Positions 26,701-39,887 of a DNA stretch of 64,000 nt are shown here, piece after piece. The first letter of the stretch is position 1. Every line of letters starts with the position of its first letter. Made by a program: the position numbers and the translations under genes. Under the pieces are notes generated by a model that made no database searches, was not told the origin of the DNA, and worked only from the letters and a program-made list of their open reading frames with translations. Origin of the DNA: Dicaeum eximium (taxonomy: Eukaryota; Chordata; Aves; Passeriformes; Dicaeidae); NCBI GenBank assembly GCA_013396995.1, contig VWZP01003839.1, forward strand, positions 124,001 through 188,000, given 5' to 3'.

Positions 26701-28557
26701 CAAGCAGATCCAAGCTCTCTGAAGAATACTTAGTATTCTGTAGAAGATATTAAGGAACTACAGTCACCCCAGTTTCCCCAGAAAAGAGACAGAAAAATCT
26801 GTAAGTCATGTGAACACCAGCCTTTCTGGTCCAGACCCACCCTCTCAAGCATTTGGCCCCAGGAAAAAAGAAACTGAACACAATTATTTGGCCTGCACTT
26901 CAAAGCTAAAACTAGGTGATTTAGTGACAACTCTAAGTCTTAAAATAGAATAATCTCTTTATGTTATTTTTTGTCCCCTTCTAAGCTCCCTCCTTTTTAT
27001 TCTGTTTCTCTCCCTCAGGCAGCTTGCTGCATGTACCCACAATTAGACAAAAGGAATAACCAGAAGCTCTGCAAATGCACAGTGTTCACATATGTGTGTG
27101 TACCTACCTTTCTCCTCCAACCACAACCAGAAAAAGGGATGTGCTAAGGGCATGCTTCAAGTATTCTGACAAAAACCAGCATAGGATGAAATTCAGTATC
27201 TTTCGATAGGTGATAAGTTAAAAATAGAACCCACGTTGCTACAGAAAATACAAATCCACGTGCTTGTATCTTTTAAAATTATCTGTTGTTTTGTTTTGAG
27301 GTCTTTCCCTTTCAAAATATCAGGGTGTCAAAACTCAAAAGACTTCTAAGCCACTGAAAAAAACCTCAATGCTCACTGGAAGAGGTTTCCTTTCAGAAAA
27401 GCATTACTAGTGTGTCAATCTTGACCACTCAGCAGCAAGGTGCAACAGATGATGACTGCATTCTAAAAGGTATGCCCCGCTCAAAAGCTGAATAAATAGG
27501 TAACAAAATGGCTGGTTCAAAAAAATAGTAATCCAAAACATAGGTTCATTTCTGTCCCACACCCTGCACAAAATCACAGCTCAAAAATAAGGATAGTACC
27601 TTGATAATCCATTACAGGAAATACCTTCTCCTCAGGCATTGTTATTTTGTCTGCTTCAAGTTATACTTTCTAATCCAGCATGAGGGAAAGTGGTGAAATA
27701 AGGGTAAAAGAACAGCTGAAAATGCTAAACTATTCAATTCTGGACAGAAAACCAAGGCCAAGTCTAGCTTCCACAAAGTCTAAAATGCAAAACTGAAAAG
27801 AGCAACTATAATATTAATAATTAAAATTGAATTAAAAGCAGTGTAAGTTAAGGCCAAGGGAGTATTTTTACTTTATAAATTTTTTATTGTTTTTGATCAG
27901 TTAGAACCACAGAAAGCCTTGAATACAGAAATATGCATGTAAATGAAATAGTATGTACTAAGATGTCCTAACTGAGGACATTTTTTTTAATAAACCATAA
28001 AAGTTGTCCTTAATATATTATTACATTTATTATACACAAATAAGTTATGAGAATGATGTTTAAATAACTGCTGTGTGGGTAAGTGTCCCAGAGGACTAAA
28101 ACCACAACCTTGAATGCAAAGTCTCATTTTGTCAATGCCACAGCAATCACTGCAGAGTTATGCTGCTATGAGGACCACAGCCATACAGCCCCAGCCTGGC
28201 TCTGAGTTGTTATGATATGGGAAGACTCAGCTGGACTTGAATTGCCAGAATTTCTCAGACTCTTAAAGAGAACCTTTATTCCAGAATAAAAAGGGCAACA
28301 ATCACCCTTAGATTAGGAAAGAGCATTGGTTTTCCATTGCCTCCAAAGATTCATGCCAAGTCACAAGCATAAGAATGAGGAGGGGACAGTGAAGAGCTGT
28401 ATCTCACAAATCTCCCTCCTAAACTCTTTCTGAGGTGCTCAGGTACCCTTTCCACTCCCACAGCAAGGTTTATTACAAGTTTCAAGAAAGGCAGGGGAGA
28501 AGCAGAGCTGGGGGGCTCAGAAGAGGCTGTATCCACACTCAAATATTTTATTGGAAA
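23706..28557. other. AT-rich non-coding DNA with homopolymer tracts
   Basis: No gene or dispersed repeat was recognised. A single undetermined base lies at 23993. Homopolymers include T runs at 25099-25112 and 25631-25648. Open frames of up to 122 codons (25289-25657) have no recognisable domain. Confidence 0.5.
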
Positions 28558-28617
28558 CCTCAGTGTTTAAAACCTCAGTATTTAAAATCTCAGTATTGTA
28601 AACCTCAGCTCTTTAAA
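28558..28617. repeat. 15-bp minisatellite, four copies
   Basis: Four consecutive 15-bp units: CCTCAGTGTTTAAAA, CCTCAGTATTTAAAA, TCTCAGTATTGTAAA and CCTCAGCTCTTTAAA. Because 15 is a multiple of three, the + strand frame at 28435-28671 stays open and reads as a five-residue repeat of the KPQ(C/Y)L type. That frame has only 78 codons and no other support, so it is not called as a gene. Confidence 0.9.
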
Positions 28618-30908
28618 GATGAAAGGCAGCTTATGATCATTACAATATATTTTAATGTGCAGACTTCATAATAATAGATGCTGCCTGATACACTTTTCAA
28701 ATGTACATTATTAGTGTTTTGGAACATTAGGCAAAATTGATTTTGCAAAGGTCTTGTTACCCCTGCTGTAACTGTAACCCACCACATCTTCTCTGAGAAC
28801 TCTATCTGAGAAAGCCCAGGTGCAGAGGATCCTTCACAAATACTCTGGGCTTTGTGCAAGGAGAAAAAAAAGAGTCTGTATAGAGTTGTCACCACAGCAA
28901 TTATGGATTAAAGATGAGGTCTGAAATCCAACTGCAAAAATACTTAAGCAGTGTTGCTGGCAACCTTTATATGGTAATGAGAGTTTGATGCTTCATAAAC
29001 TAACAACACAAATATTTTAAGTATTCAGCAGTAGGAAAGTCCAAGTGCCAACTAGACTGTGAGAGAAGGAAGGAAGGAAGCAGTAGTACTGAAAAGAATT
29101 ATTGTCTGACAGTGAACCGTGCCCATGTGAAGTATAATTTCACGGACACCAGGAGTGTAGCTGCTCCTCTAAACAACTGGACACAGACAGTGATCCTGAG
29201 AAAGTTATTCCATGCTGACAAAAGCAGGGTCAGTCAGTGGGAAAACAATCCAAAAGTCTTGGCTAGTTGGCCATACTCTTCCTAAGTAATAAACTTTCTC
29301 TTCAAGGGTTCTCACAAATATCTAAGTGGATTCCCCTTGGAAACTTGTCATTATATGGATGAGTTTGTGTTCTTTTGTGTACTGATGCTCTAATTCATGA
29401 AAAAATACACACAAATCTCACTTTCAGGGTCTAAAAAAACCCAAATCACATTAAGATGTGGTTTGCTTCAACATTATTATCCCTAATGCCACTAGCTGTG
29501 TTTATAAAATAAAAATATTGCTTACGTGTAGATTGATGGCTTCATCTCACAGAGCTGAGGAGTTAGGCTACATCCCTTTTTAGTTTGATTCTCTTGTGAT
29601 ACCTCAAGGATTGTAATTGCAGTAGTGATATGCCATGAATGAAAGTAAGTGAATACTGTGGATCTGAGATAATCACATGCCCTTGACCTTGTGCTTTTGA
29701 GAAGGAAGAGATAGATGACAGACCTCAGGAGGCATATTCATGTTACCTGAAAACATGTCCTTATTTTACATGTAAGATCTGTCTAAAAAAACCACCAGGC
29801 ATTTGATATTACTGGAATAGAAGGGTTACGTGGGGGCTTAAAAAAAGCAAATGGAAGAGAAAAATGAAACCGAATGTGCAGATTTATTCTGAACAGCAAT
29901 GTAAGGAGCACAATTTTGACATGTACAAAGGCTGTGTTTATTATCCCCTGGAGAGAAGATGAGTGGAGAAGCTGACATTGGTTGCACAGTGACATTTCAG
30001 GATGGAAGAAGGCATATAGCCAATTAAGTCTAGCATTTGTAACCTGTAGTGCTTTTCCCCTCAAGTGCTTATCTAACACTCTTTATAATATGTTCACAGC
30101 TGCAGCTTCTATTTCTGCCATTAGTAAACTTTTCTACTCTTACTTTAAAGGAATATGCTCTAAACTTCCTTCCGGGTACATTTTTTTAATGATTTGTAGG
30201 ATCTAGGCTCTCAAATGAAAAGCTTTTTTTTTTTATTGCTACTTACTATTTTCAGCTCTCTTCTAATTTTGTATTTCCCCTTCCTATTTTAAAATGAATT
30301 CACTGTCAGTCCAATCAGTGCTTATTTATTCACTGCCCTTGGATTTCAATCTTGCATTGACCAGGCATATTTTTTCTAGTGTTACCCCAGATGAAAATGA
30401 AGACCAAATACAGCATTTGTCTTTTTTATGTTACATTGCTGTCTCTGTATCTACAACAACTTACCAGTTCTCTAGTCTTCTGGACAAGGTGTTTTCATAG
30501 AACTTCCCTCTTAATTGATGCAAGTATGTGTTATTCCCTTTGCCACAGTACCATCAAAACATCCTCAGCATCCTTAACCAAGAAGAGCATTGTGACCATG
30601 GGTGTTAGCTGAACTTTAGAGACTCAGAACCTGAAAGAACACAGGAGTCCAAACTATTTTCCCCTTGAAAACAGTGAAATTACAAACCATGATGTAACTT
30701 GGAAAGATTCACAGGCCCTATCTTGCAAGTTTGCATTAAATCATATGCAGCTACTTCAGTGCTGAAGAATCAACAGTAAAGCAACTTAGGACAAAAGAAT
30801 TGTAATGGGCAGTAGAATCAACTCACACTGGCCTCCTTCAGGACTTCTCTTTGGAAAGCACAGGCTGATGCAACACAAAGATGAGGTGTGTGGCTACGGC
30901 TACTCAAC
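28618..30908. other. AT-rich non-coding DNA
   Basis: No element was recognised apart from a short (GGAA)n tract at about 29067-29082. Open frames on both strands (for example 29783-30079 on the minus strand, 98 codons) have no recognisable domain. Confidence 0.5.
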
Positions 30909-30970
30909 AAAAAAAAAAAAAAAANNNNNNNNNNNNNNNNNNNNNNNNNNNAAAAAAAAAAAAAAAAAAA
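30909..30970. repeat. Poly(A) tract interrupted by an assembly gap
   Basis: A run of A reaches 30924, is replaced by 27 Ns at 30925-30951, and resumes to 30970. Both sides of the gap are pure A, so the missing sequence is probably an unresolved homopolymer and the true length is unknown. It could be a simple A tract or the tail of a retroposed transcript, but no retrocopy body was recognised upstream. Confidence 0.9.
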
Positions 30971-33235
30971 GAAAAGTAGGGTTTTGTGGTTGTTGTTTGG
31001 GTTTCTTTAACCCAGCTATAAAAGATAATGAGATAAAGCCCTAGGTATTCATCTTCTGACAGTAAGAATCGTTTGTATGAAGGACTAAGACGATTAGAGT
31101 AGATAAATGCTTTCATAAGAGCATTGTGGAAGTGTGCAATGGACCTTACAATGTATGCTGATATTTTAAGATACTTTACAGAACATTTTAAGGATGTTCT
31201 TACAAATTGCAATGGCTCTTGTATATGAAACTGTGTCAGCTGTAAGAGCTGATTTCAGGAAATTATCTTCAAATTTGCTCCTACTTGCCATTGACAGTAA
31301 ATTGCTGCTATTAAACAGATTTCTATTAAAAACAAAAAAAAAAGCACAAAAAAAACCCCCAACAAACCAGCCTGTGATTTAGTCCTGGTGTAGGCTCTGG
31401 TCTTTCATTTGGGAACTGTACAGACAACTGTATGGGGACTAATACAACAGATCCATATGCTTTTAGACTCTTTTGTGTAGAATAAATTCTATCTACACCC
31501 TCAGGACATAAGTATTATTCTTGAAAAGTATTTTTAGGAAGCATCCCCTAAATTTATTCTGGAGCTACTGCACGTTAAAGACAACACACAAAACACAGTG
31601 AATGAGCAGTTTCCTCCCTTCTGCATTGGGCATGTTGGTGCTTTCAGGGGTCTCACTTGCCCATGACTTCCTTCAGCATGTTCATTGTTTTCCTCAGTCC
31701 TTCTTCCTTGTTCCAGCTGCAGAGCTAATAACCTGAAGCGGACCTTGTCCTTCCTGAATTTCCTCTGCCCTGTCCTAATTTAACCCCTCTGAGTTAAATT
31801 CCCAAGGAAACCAATCAGTCTGCCACCTGTCTGAAAACCAGGATGGAAAGCATTTCCTGAACTTTAGCAATAAATAAAGATTCAACTGGTATCACAAAGG
31901 CAAAATCACTCAATGTTAATGACCCTTAATTGCTCATCACCATTTACTCCCTTGAATCAACACCTTTTGGAATTACAGTTCAAGTTGAAGACTAAAAATA
32001 ACAGAGAATACACAATCAAATTGACAAAGCAGAACACATGTTGATACTATCAAACATCCCAGCTGGTCCTTTATATTTCTTGTGAAAATAAGTTCATATT
32101 GGAATTAAATATTAGCACTTTAACTACAGGGAGTTCCTGTCTCTTTTTGTTTCTCTTGCCAGAGGTGCTAAAGACAGATCATTTCTTTGACCAATATGAC
32201 TGATTAGACACACAGCAGGGCAAAGAACAAGGAGGTTTATGAGACCCATCTCTAGGCTGAACCATAACGACAAGTATGTCTTTAACTTCACTTGTACCTA
32301 AACCTTACTGGTACAGTTTTGGAGTTTGTAATGGCTTCATGGCCACCTATCTTCCCACTAACTCAGTTGCTTTTTGACCATCCAGAATTTTCCCCTGCGG
32401 AGCACTTTAAAAACCCAAACACATACTTAACCTAGCAACAGTACTGCTACCCTCAATCTCCATTTGTTTGTATTTTCTTTCTTAGAGGGCCATTTCTATA
32501 ACAAGAGCATTGTGAGCTCACCTAGTGGATCCTAACCAGAGTGTGGCTTTTCAAATTCAGACATCTATCTAAAAACCAGACACTCTGTCGGTAACAAAAA
32601 CCTACTCTAAAATAAATGAAATGTAGCGAAAGATTGGTATTTCCTTTCATATTGAAAGCAGTGTGAGTAAAGAGGAACAGTTTTGGTGAATCAGTATAAG
32701 AATACATAAGCTGTGGAATGCTCATTCTTCATTGTTCCTGAAGTACATGAATAGATGTCAAAAGAAGATGATGGAGCAATTATGTCAATAGCATGGAAAT
32801 GATCTTGTCTCAGTTCTACTTTCCCTGATTTCTTGCTAAAGAATGTTTTAGCTGCACTTTGTCTGTTCTCTTAAGTGTTTGCACAGCAAAACACTTCTTG
32901 TAAGGCCTACAAAAAAAGTCTGCAGAAAGAAAAGGGATTCACTAACCTTGATGCTACAGCAAACTGTTCTGTTTGCTGCTTCTCCCACCCACCACTAGGA
33001 AGTTAGAACAGAAAAGGATTGCTGATAAGAAAAGATATGCCAGATAACAAAAGGAAATAGGAGTCCAAAACTGTAAAAATGAATAGTGAGTTGGGCCAAA
33101 ATAATAAGAAAATTACCTATTTCTCAAAAACTACTTCAAAAATACTATGATTTTTTAATTTTAGTTGACACTTAGCTTCTTCCTTTACAGCATTAGTCCA
33201 CGACTAATTGACAAAAAAAAAAAAGGTTTCCTTTA
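30971..33235. other. AT-rich non-coding DNA
   Basis: Nothing was recognised apart from A-rich low-complexity DNA near 31330-31365. Open frames are short and carry no recognisable domains. Confidence 0.5.
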
Positions 33236-33356
33236 GCCACAGAATGACAGGTCAAGGCAGAAGAGATGAATTTTATGAATTTTATCTTGGTCATCTGGTC
33301 CAATTTCCCTGCTCAGACAGGGTCTTCTAAAGCCAGTTGCCCAGGACTATATTCAG
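33236..33356 (-). mobile_element. CR1 LINE 3' fragment
   Basis: On the + strand, CCACAGAATGACAGGTCAAGG is followed by GGTCATCTGGTCCAATTTCC, CTGCTCAGACAGGGTC and GTTGCCCAGGACTATATTC. These match, in order and spacing, the reverse complement of avian CR1 3' sequence (GATCATCTGGTCCAACC, CTGCTCAAGCAGGGTC, GTTGCCCAGGACCAT). The 3' end is at 33236 and similarity stops abruptly at an AT-rich tract. A short AATTTTATG duplication lies inside (about 33268-33285). Confidence 0.85.
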
Positions 33357-33580
33357 ACACTATATATGCATGTATCTATATATACTATATGATGAATAGA
33401 AAAACATGGGTAATTTATGCACAATCCATATATTGAGATAATCTACATAGAGATTTTATAGAAGTAAATACCAGTTATACATTATATCCTATATACAATA
33501 TAGACATTTATATATAATAACAATAAAATTATATGTGTGAACATAGAGAGAAATATAATATAGAGAGATATACAATAAAG
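33357..33580. repeat. AT-rich low-complexity tract (TATA/TACA words)
   Basis: About 220 bp made largely of ATATA, TATATAC and ATAGAGA words with no single clean period. It begins exactly where the adjacent CR1 homology stops, suggesting it grew at, or replaced, the more 5' part of that copy. Confidence 0.75.
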
Positions 33581-36500
33581 CACAGAAAACAGGAGAACTA
33601 AAGAATCTCAGAAGGCTGCATGGACTCGCTGTGCAGATACTGAAGGAAGACTCTGGCCTCTTTGTTAAAAACCCTAAAATGCATTTTCAGCCCAAGCAAT
33701 GAGCCACAGGCTCTGTTTAACCAAATAATTCTACGTCTAGAATTTATCATATGGACCCTACAAATGCAAATCACTCAGCCACAATGAAGGGTTTATTTTT
33801 CTCTCTCATACAACCAAAATTGTATAAGCTGTGTACACACAGGTGATATCATAACCCTGATGTTTTTGTAAGTTTGAAGATATCCCCAAAGCCAGAAGTA
33901 GGACATCACTCCAGCATTTTGTTAACATAACAGGTTGTGTTTCATGGTTAATTAACTTTAATGTTAATCCATTGGAAGATACAACTTGTAAATATATGTG
34001 AGAACTAGTATCAATTCCAAATATGACAAAACACAACTGCTTACACAAGTTTGTGCATGTAGTAACATTTTTGTTTTGACACTAAGAGCTTAAGATGTTT
34101 TTCTTACAGTGATGGTTCCTTTGGGGATTTGCCTCAAATTGACCTCCTCGAAGCTGATTCTCTTCAGCTCAGTTCAAGGCTATCATTCCCTATGCTTTAA
34201 CTCCTCATGTGAAGGGAATTACTTATCTATTTATTTATATAATCTTGCCTGCTTCTGCATGAATACAATCCCTTCTTAAGTACCTGCACACTGCTCAACT
34301 GCTCTCCTTTTTAGCTTCAGATTGCTGACTCTCCACTGCATCCCAAAGCTTCTCATTCCTGTGTTGCCCAGACTCCTTCACTTCTCCCTCCTGCTCTGAT
34401 TTTCTTGCATTAAACTGAAGCTTCCCATGGTGTTTTTACAAGCAGTTCATTTGAAAGACAAAAATTACAGCAGACCTTTTCTTAAAAAATTTGAAGGAAT
34501 AAATATGACAGGGATGAAATATTAATGTCTCCTCTTTTTAATTTTCATTGCTTTTGGTTTCTCATCTGGTTTAAAGCCTTGTCCTCTTGCAGTGCAAGTC
34601 TGGCTCTTTTATTAAGACTGCTTTGGCCATCCTACTACACTAAACTTCAAAATATGTCCATGATCCATTCTTACACTTAATCCTACTTACACTGCATCCA
34701 GCGTGCAAACAGGTTAAGGATGTGAGGAGATGAAGCTGCTATGAAAATACAATGACATTATAAGTTGCCCAGGAGGCAGAAGTAGAGTGGCAAACTCAGC
34801 AAAGTGACACCTTTTGAACTCCGTATATACAGAAAAACAAATTTTTCCTCTCCCTTTGAGACTTTCACTGGCCCTTTCCAAATACTAATGGAAAAATGAG
34901 GGAAGAACTCTGCCAATAGATCACTGAAGATTTCTTCCAGAAACTCCTCAAGAGAATGAGATCATATAGACCTCTGGAAATCTTACCTACAACTAGGCCA
35001 GTTGAAAATCAGATTTCTTTGCCCTGGGCAAACTGGACTACTAAAACTTGAGTTATCTCTGCCTCTCTATCCTAAGTATCAGCAAGGGACTTTTGACAGT
35101 CAAACTAAATATTAATAGTATAGTGTGAATTAATACAAATCTTACTATAAACACAACGACCTTTTCCACTAGTACCTAGATGTAACAATGCTAATACTGG
35201 CATCAGTTGTGATTTTCTTGTTGTCAGTTGTTGGTATAAGGCCAATAAATATAGCCACCTATTGCATCACTTTTAACAAAGAGTTGTTTTGCAAACTGGA
35301 TCAGAGAGCAAGCATTACACTGCTAAAATTAGTTTGTGCTGCAGTAGTAGCAAATTAAAAATGGCACTGTAACACCAAGCAGTGTATAGTTCTGCCAATT
35401 GATTTACGAGGTCAGAAGAAAAAGAATTTGTCACCTGGCATTATCTCTGCCCAGATTTAATGGCTGCTCTGTCATCAATGCACAAAAAAAATTATAGGAG
35501 TTGAGAAAGGTCTTTTCAAAAGACAGGGGCTGTTTACAAAGGAATGCTTCTCTAAGACACCTTAATAAAATAATAGCCTTGGTGGCCTAAATCTTGCAGC
35601 ACAGTGAGAAATCTATATGGTGATGGCTTTTGGCTCCAGGCAAATATTTTTAAATTCATGGTCAAATGACTAGAGGACTGTCACGCCACCTCCAGCCGTG
35701 AAAAACATATTAAGGTCTAGACTGTCTGGCATTTTTGCTGCCCCTTTGTGTCTATCAGCAGCACAAATTTAATGGCAAACTGAGATCCTTTGCTGAAGTT
35801 CAAAACGACATGTTCACTATTAACTCAAAGTCTCTTTTCAAAAATAAGCACTGACAAAGGACAGAGAACTACTTTGGTTTCAGCATAAGAAGTCACAGGA
35901 AGAAAGAAAAAGGGAAAAAGTAGATCTCGATTTATGGTGAGGCTTAATCTTGAGAGATTAAAAAAAAAAAAAAAAGGTGATATCAGCAGCACTTTAATGT
36001 AAGAACCAGTGCCATGTTTCACCTCAGAAGTGATTGCACTTCAGTGACAGATGAATAGATGAATATATGAATATGTCCCTCTCTACAGTATGCTGAATGC
36101 ATTCACAAGCTTTCTGGATTAGAAGAGAGGTTGTAAACAAAAGGGTTTATTATAATGGCATTCATCTGAAGAGAAAAAAGAATAAGTATGTATTCAGGAG
36201 ACCATAAGGACTTTATCAGCATCACCAGCTTCTACTCTCATTGTAATCCTTGATATAAGAATGATTTGGATGTCCTCCACTTCCACTATCCGTAGACACT
36301 CAAAATCACAGGAGTTCTAATTCACAGTCTTATAATAGACAACTCATGCCCTATTTACTGCTCAGAGTCCATGCAATTCATTGCTGGAAAAGAATCAGAT
36401 GATTCAGATTTTAAAAAGGAGGATGAAGAATTGCAAAAACTTTGTTAACATCTGATGAAAATGTTGGGTATTACTAACTCCTAGAGAAAAAAAAGAAGTT

Positions 36501-39270
36501 TTAATATCACCTCATTTGAAATTATGCTTAATAAAAAGTACAACCAAAGTTGTAAAATCTAATATCCAAAGTCAGCGAAAACATTTTTATTTCTAAACTG
36601 TAAGTATATTTTTAGAGCCCACTAAATTCAAAATCTGCTTAAGATCACACAAATTGCTGTGGTCAGGATGGCAAAACTTAATTATATTTTATGGTTTTGC
36701 TGAGTGGTATGCTGCTTCACTACATAGAGGACCTGAACTTTGCTACTGGCCACTCTATTATTAATTAAAACACAGTCTTCCTCTCTGAACACACTTAGAC
36801 TTCGGAAATGATCAGCTTTGGCATTAGCTCATTTCTAATTACAAGTCACATACTCTTAATGGAATACAGCCAAGTGCAGGACCCCTCAGCTGTCTGTCAC
36901 TATACCATCATTTATCTAAAATTAACATTGGGAATGGACGTTTAATTAAAATATATTAAAGAAATGTTAAGATACCTATAGATGGAGATGAATTTTTCTT
37001 TTTAATTTCCTCATTTTAAGGAGAGCATCAGCAAAGCAATTAGAGGCACCACCTGAAACCACATCTCAGAGACTCTGAGTTATAAAGGATAATGTGGAAA
37101 ATAACAATTTGTTAGGAATGTGACTGGGGGAAGACACATTCCATCTACTAGGGCCTTAAGTTAAATTTTACCACTAAATTCAAACAATTCATAATAATAT
37201 AAAACTCCCTAATTTCTCTCACATAGTCACTGTACTTGAGGAATACATTACAGTTGATATTTTGTATCTAGAATTATTTTCCTACCATATGCACTACAAA
37301 AAAGGACTGAGTTTCATTGTCTTATGGCCATTAAGGAAAATGAAAACATCTGTACACGTATCTACTATTTTACATTTAATTTTTTTTAATTTCAAAATTT
37401 GTTGCTGTTCAGCATCCAACATCAATAGATTTTGCAACCAAACTGAAGCAAATTTTAAAACCATAGAAGTCCATTAATTTTGGCAGAGCTTTGTGTTACA
37501 CAAGAACAGACATCAAACTTATCCTACATCCTACAAACTCTTGCTTCTATTGCAGAACAAGATTAGATTACATACACTTCACAACAACAATACCAGCCTT
37601 TTCTCTTCCAGAATGCAAGAAAAAGGTCAAAATAGGTCTTTACTTCTCAAAGAAGGATGCAATAATTGGCTGTAGTACCGAAGTTGTCCCAGGACAGCAT
37701 ATTGGGTCACACTTAACATCTGCAGAGTCTCATCATCTCTGGTTGGGCTGCTTGGCCTTTTATACGACTTTGCATTAAGAAACCCTCTTTAAAAAGCTCT
37801 TCCTATGCAGGCATGAGACTGCTCAATTCCACACAGCAACACAGAGCCTGGGAAAACACTCCAGATCCTATTTCATGTAGGCCAGCTCCAGGGAGTTGGG
37901 AACTAGACCTATGTGGCTGTGCTTGATCATAGGTTTATGCAGTGATCAGGGTTGGAAGTTTGGGAAAGTAAACCAAGCACCCTTACAACCACTCCTTTTT
38001 CTCATCAAGCCTATGTCCACCTTTCTACTTACAATCTGTTACACTGGAGGGATAGGATGAGCATCCACTCTGTTACTATCTGTAGTGGCTTGCTCAAGGG
38101 CAACCCAAAAATCCTGTCCTGAGAGAGTGAAATCATTTCACTTGAAGTTGCCCACACCACTGGAATTTGGAGACTTTCTACTGAAAATAATGTAAAATAT
38201 CAAGAGTAGCATTTCATGTCACACCTAAAGACTCCCAGTACATTTCACATAACCAAGCCCTTGGCTTTACATTTATAACTGAGACAGAAAAACACCACAC
38301 AGGCCCCTGTTGGAATATCAATTTAATACTGACACAGGAGAAGGTATAATGACCAGCTAACAAATGAACCACTGACAAGTGCAGGAAAAAATGTATGCTG
38401 TTTGTGTATAAACATAAGTAAAGTGCAAAGGCACATTAATGGGTGTTCACGCATCTCTCAGACACACATACACCTGTAATTGAGACATCATTACTACAAT
38501 CACAAGGGGCATGAGTTAACTGAACTCCCACACACCTTTTGATATAGAAAGTCAGTGTTTTGGAGTAATTAGTGGCTAATTTGTATTGACATGGGTGTGC
38601 TTGGAAAGTTACTGAGGGTCCCTGATGTGCTCTAACTCACTCGGTTTCAGTAAGGGTAAGGGCCACTGAGCCTGTGCTACTGTTATTTCTGTGAGAAGAA
38701 AGAGGTTTCAAAGAGCAAGTTAATCTCCAAGCCTAGTTTTTCATCTCAGTAGTGAACATTTTGTCTGACCTTTGTCATTCTGCATCCCACACCTTTTGTT
38801 ATTTCTAGGCTTTTCTAAGAAGCCCCAGCAGGAGAAAAAGTTACAGGGCCATGAAAGTACTACTGTTTTTGAATAATTTATTTCTAATTTCTGCAATTTA
38901 GAATATCTTCTTCTGCTGTGGATCCCACTTTCCCTTGCCCCATTCACAAAGATATTTTATTACTCCACACTATTCTAAGGAAAACCTTTCAGCAGCCAGC
39001 TGCCAACTGTGCTAAAGCCTCAGCAGAATGCAACAGGGCAACTTCCTACATTTTGAGAAAGGAGTACAAATGATGTAACTAGACCAAACATTATCAAGAG
39101 TGCATTTACAGGAAAAGGTACAATCAACATTGTATTACCTAGATCACTGAGACCAGGCAGGTATATTTTCAATGTACTGGCTCAGGGCCAGAGGGCAGCC
39201 ATAGTACAATCCCTTGAGAACCCTCCAATGAACCCATGAAGGCAATTAAAGCTCTCACATGTCTCTCCCT
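33581..39270. other. AT-rich non-coding DNA
   Basis: No gene or dispersed repeat was recognised. There is an A15 run near 35960-35974. Three ATGAATA-type words occur near 36049-36076. Open frames reach 95 codons without recognisable domains. Confidence 0.5.
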
Positions 39271-39502
39271 ACATATATATATATACATATACATATATAT
39301 ACATATATATATATACACACATATATATATACACACATACATATATATATATATACACATATACATACATACATATATATATATATACACATATATATAC
39401 ACATATATATATACACACATACATATATATATATACACATATACATACATACATATATATATATATATACACATATATATACACATATATATATATATAT
39501 AT
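39271..39502. repeat. Compound (TA)n/(ACAT)n microsatellite, 232 bp
   Basis: Alternating blocks of (TA)n, TACACA and (ACAT)n. There is higher-order structure: a segment starting ACACACATACATATATAT at 39331 recurs at 39413, a period of 82 bp, differing by a few TA units. Overlapping frames of 70-105 codons made of Tyr-Ile or Tyr-Val dipeptides on both strands are artefacts of this repeat. Confidence 0.97.
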
Positions 39503-39881
39503 TAAAATTAATCTTGTGATTGTTTCCCAAATTCATTCAGCTGTGGGCTGACCAGGCACACGTTATATGTGATTGCAGGATGGCCTTGCACTAGGATGTC
39601 TAAGCATTACTGACGCTTTCTTCCATTGCCAAGTATTTCTTCTGCTTCCATGCATTTTACATACAGCAGCATCCTCCATTTTTTAACACAGCACAAGTAA
39701 TAAAATGAACAGTGTTCTTCAGGGCTGAAGTTCATGTGCTATCACTAATTAGCTTATGAGGCTTCCCACCCCAAGGGAAGCAGGAGGTAGACCTGGGAGT
39801 TAGTGACTTGGAGATAAAATTCATATTATGTATATATGGTGGATATAAGGTATTTAATATGTATTTCCCAATACATTCACA
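39503..39881. other. Short unique spacer between microsatellite and LTR
   Basis: No element was recognised in this interval. Confidence 0.5.
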
Positions 39882-39887
39882 GGAAAG
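39882..39887. repeat. Target-site duplication, left copy (GGAAAG)
   Basis: GGAAAG directly precedes the TG terminus of the LTR and is repeated exactly at 40533-40538. A 6-bp duplication is typical of avian class II (alpha/beta-type) retroviral integrases. Confidence 0.85.

Noticed and set aside
39169..39536. Open frames of 71-105 codons rich in Tyr-Ile and Tyr-Val on both strands
   Set aside because: They are translations of the TA/ACAT microsatellite; any frame through such a repeat stays open.
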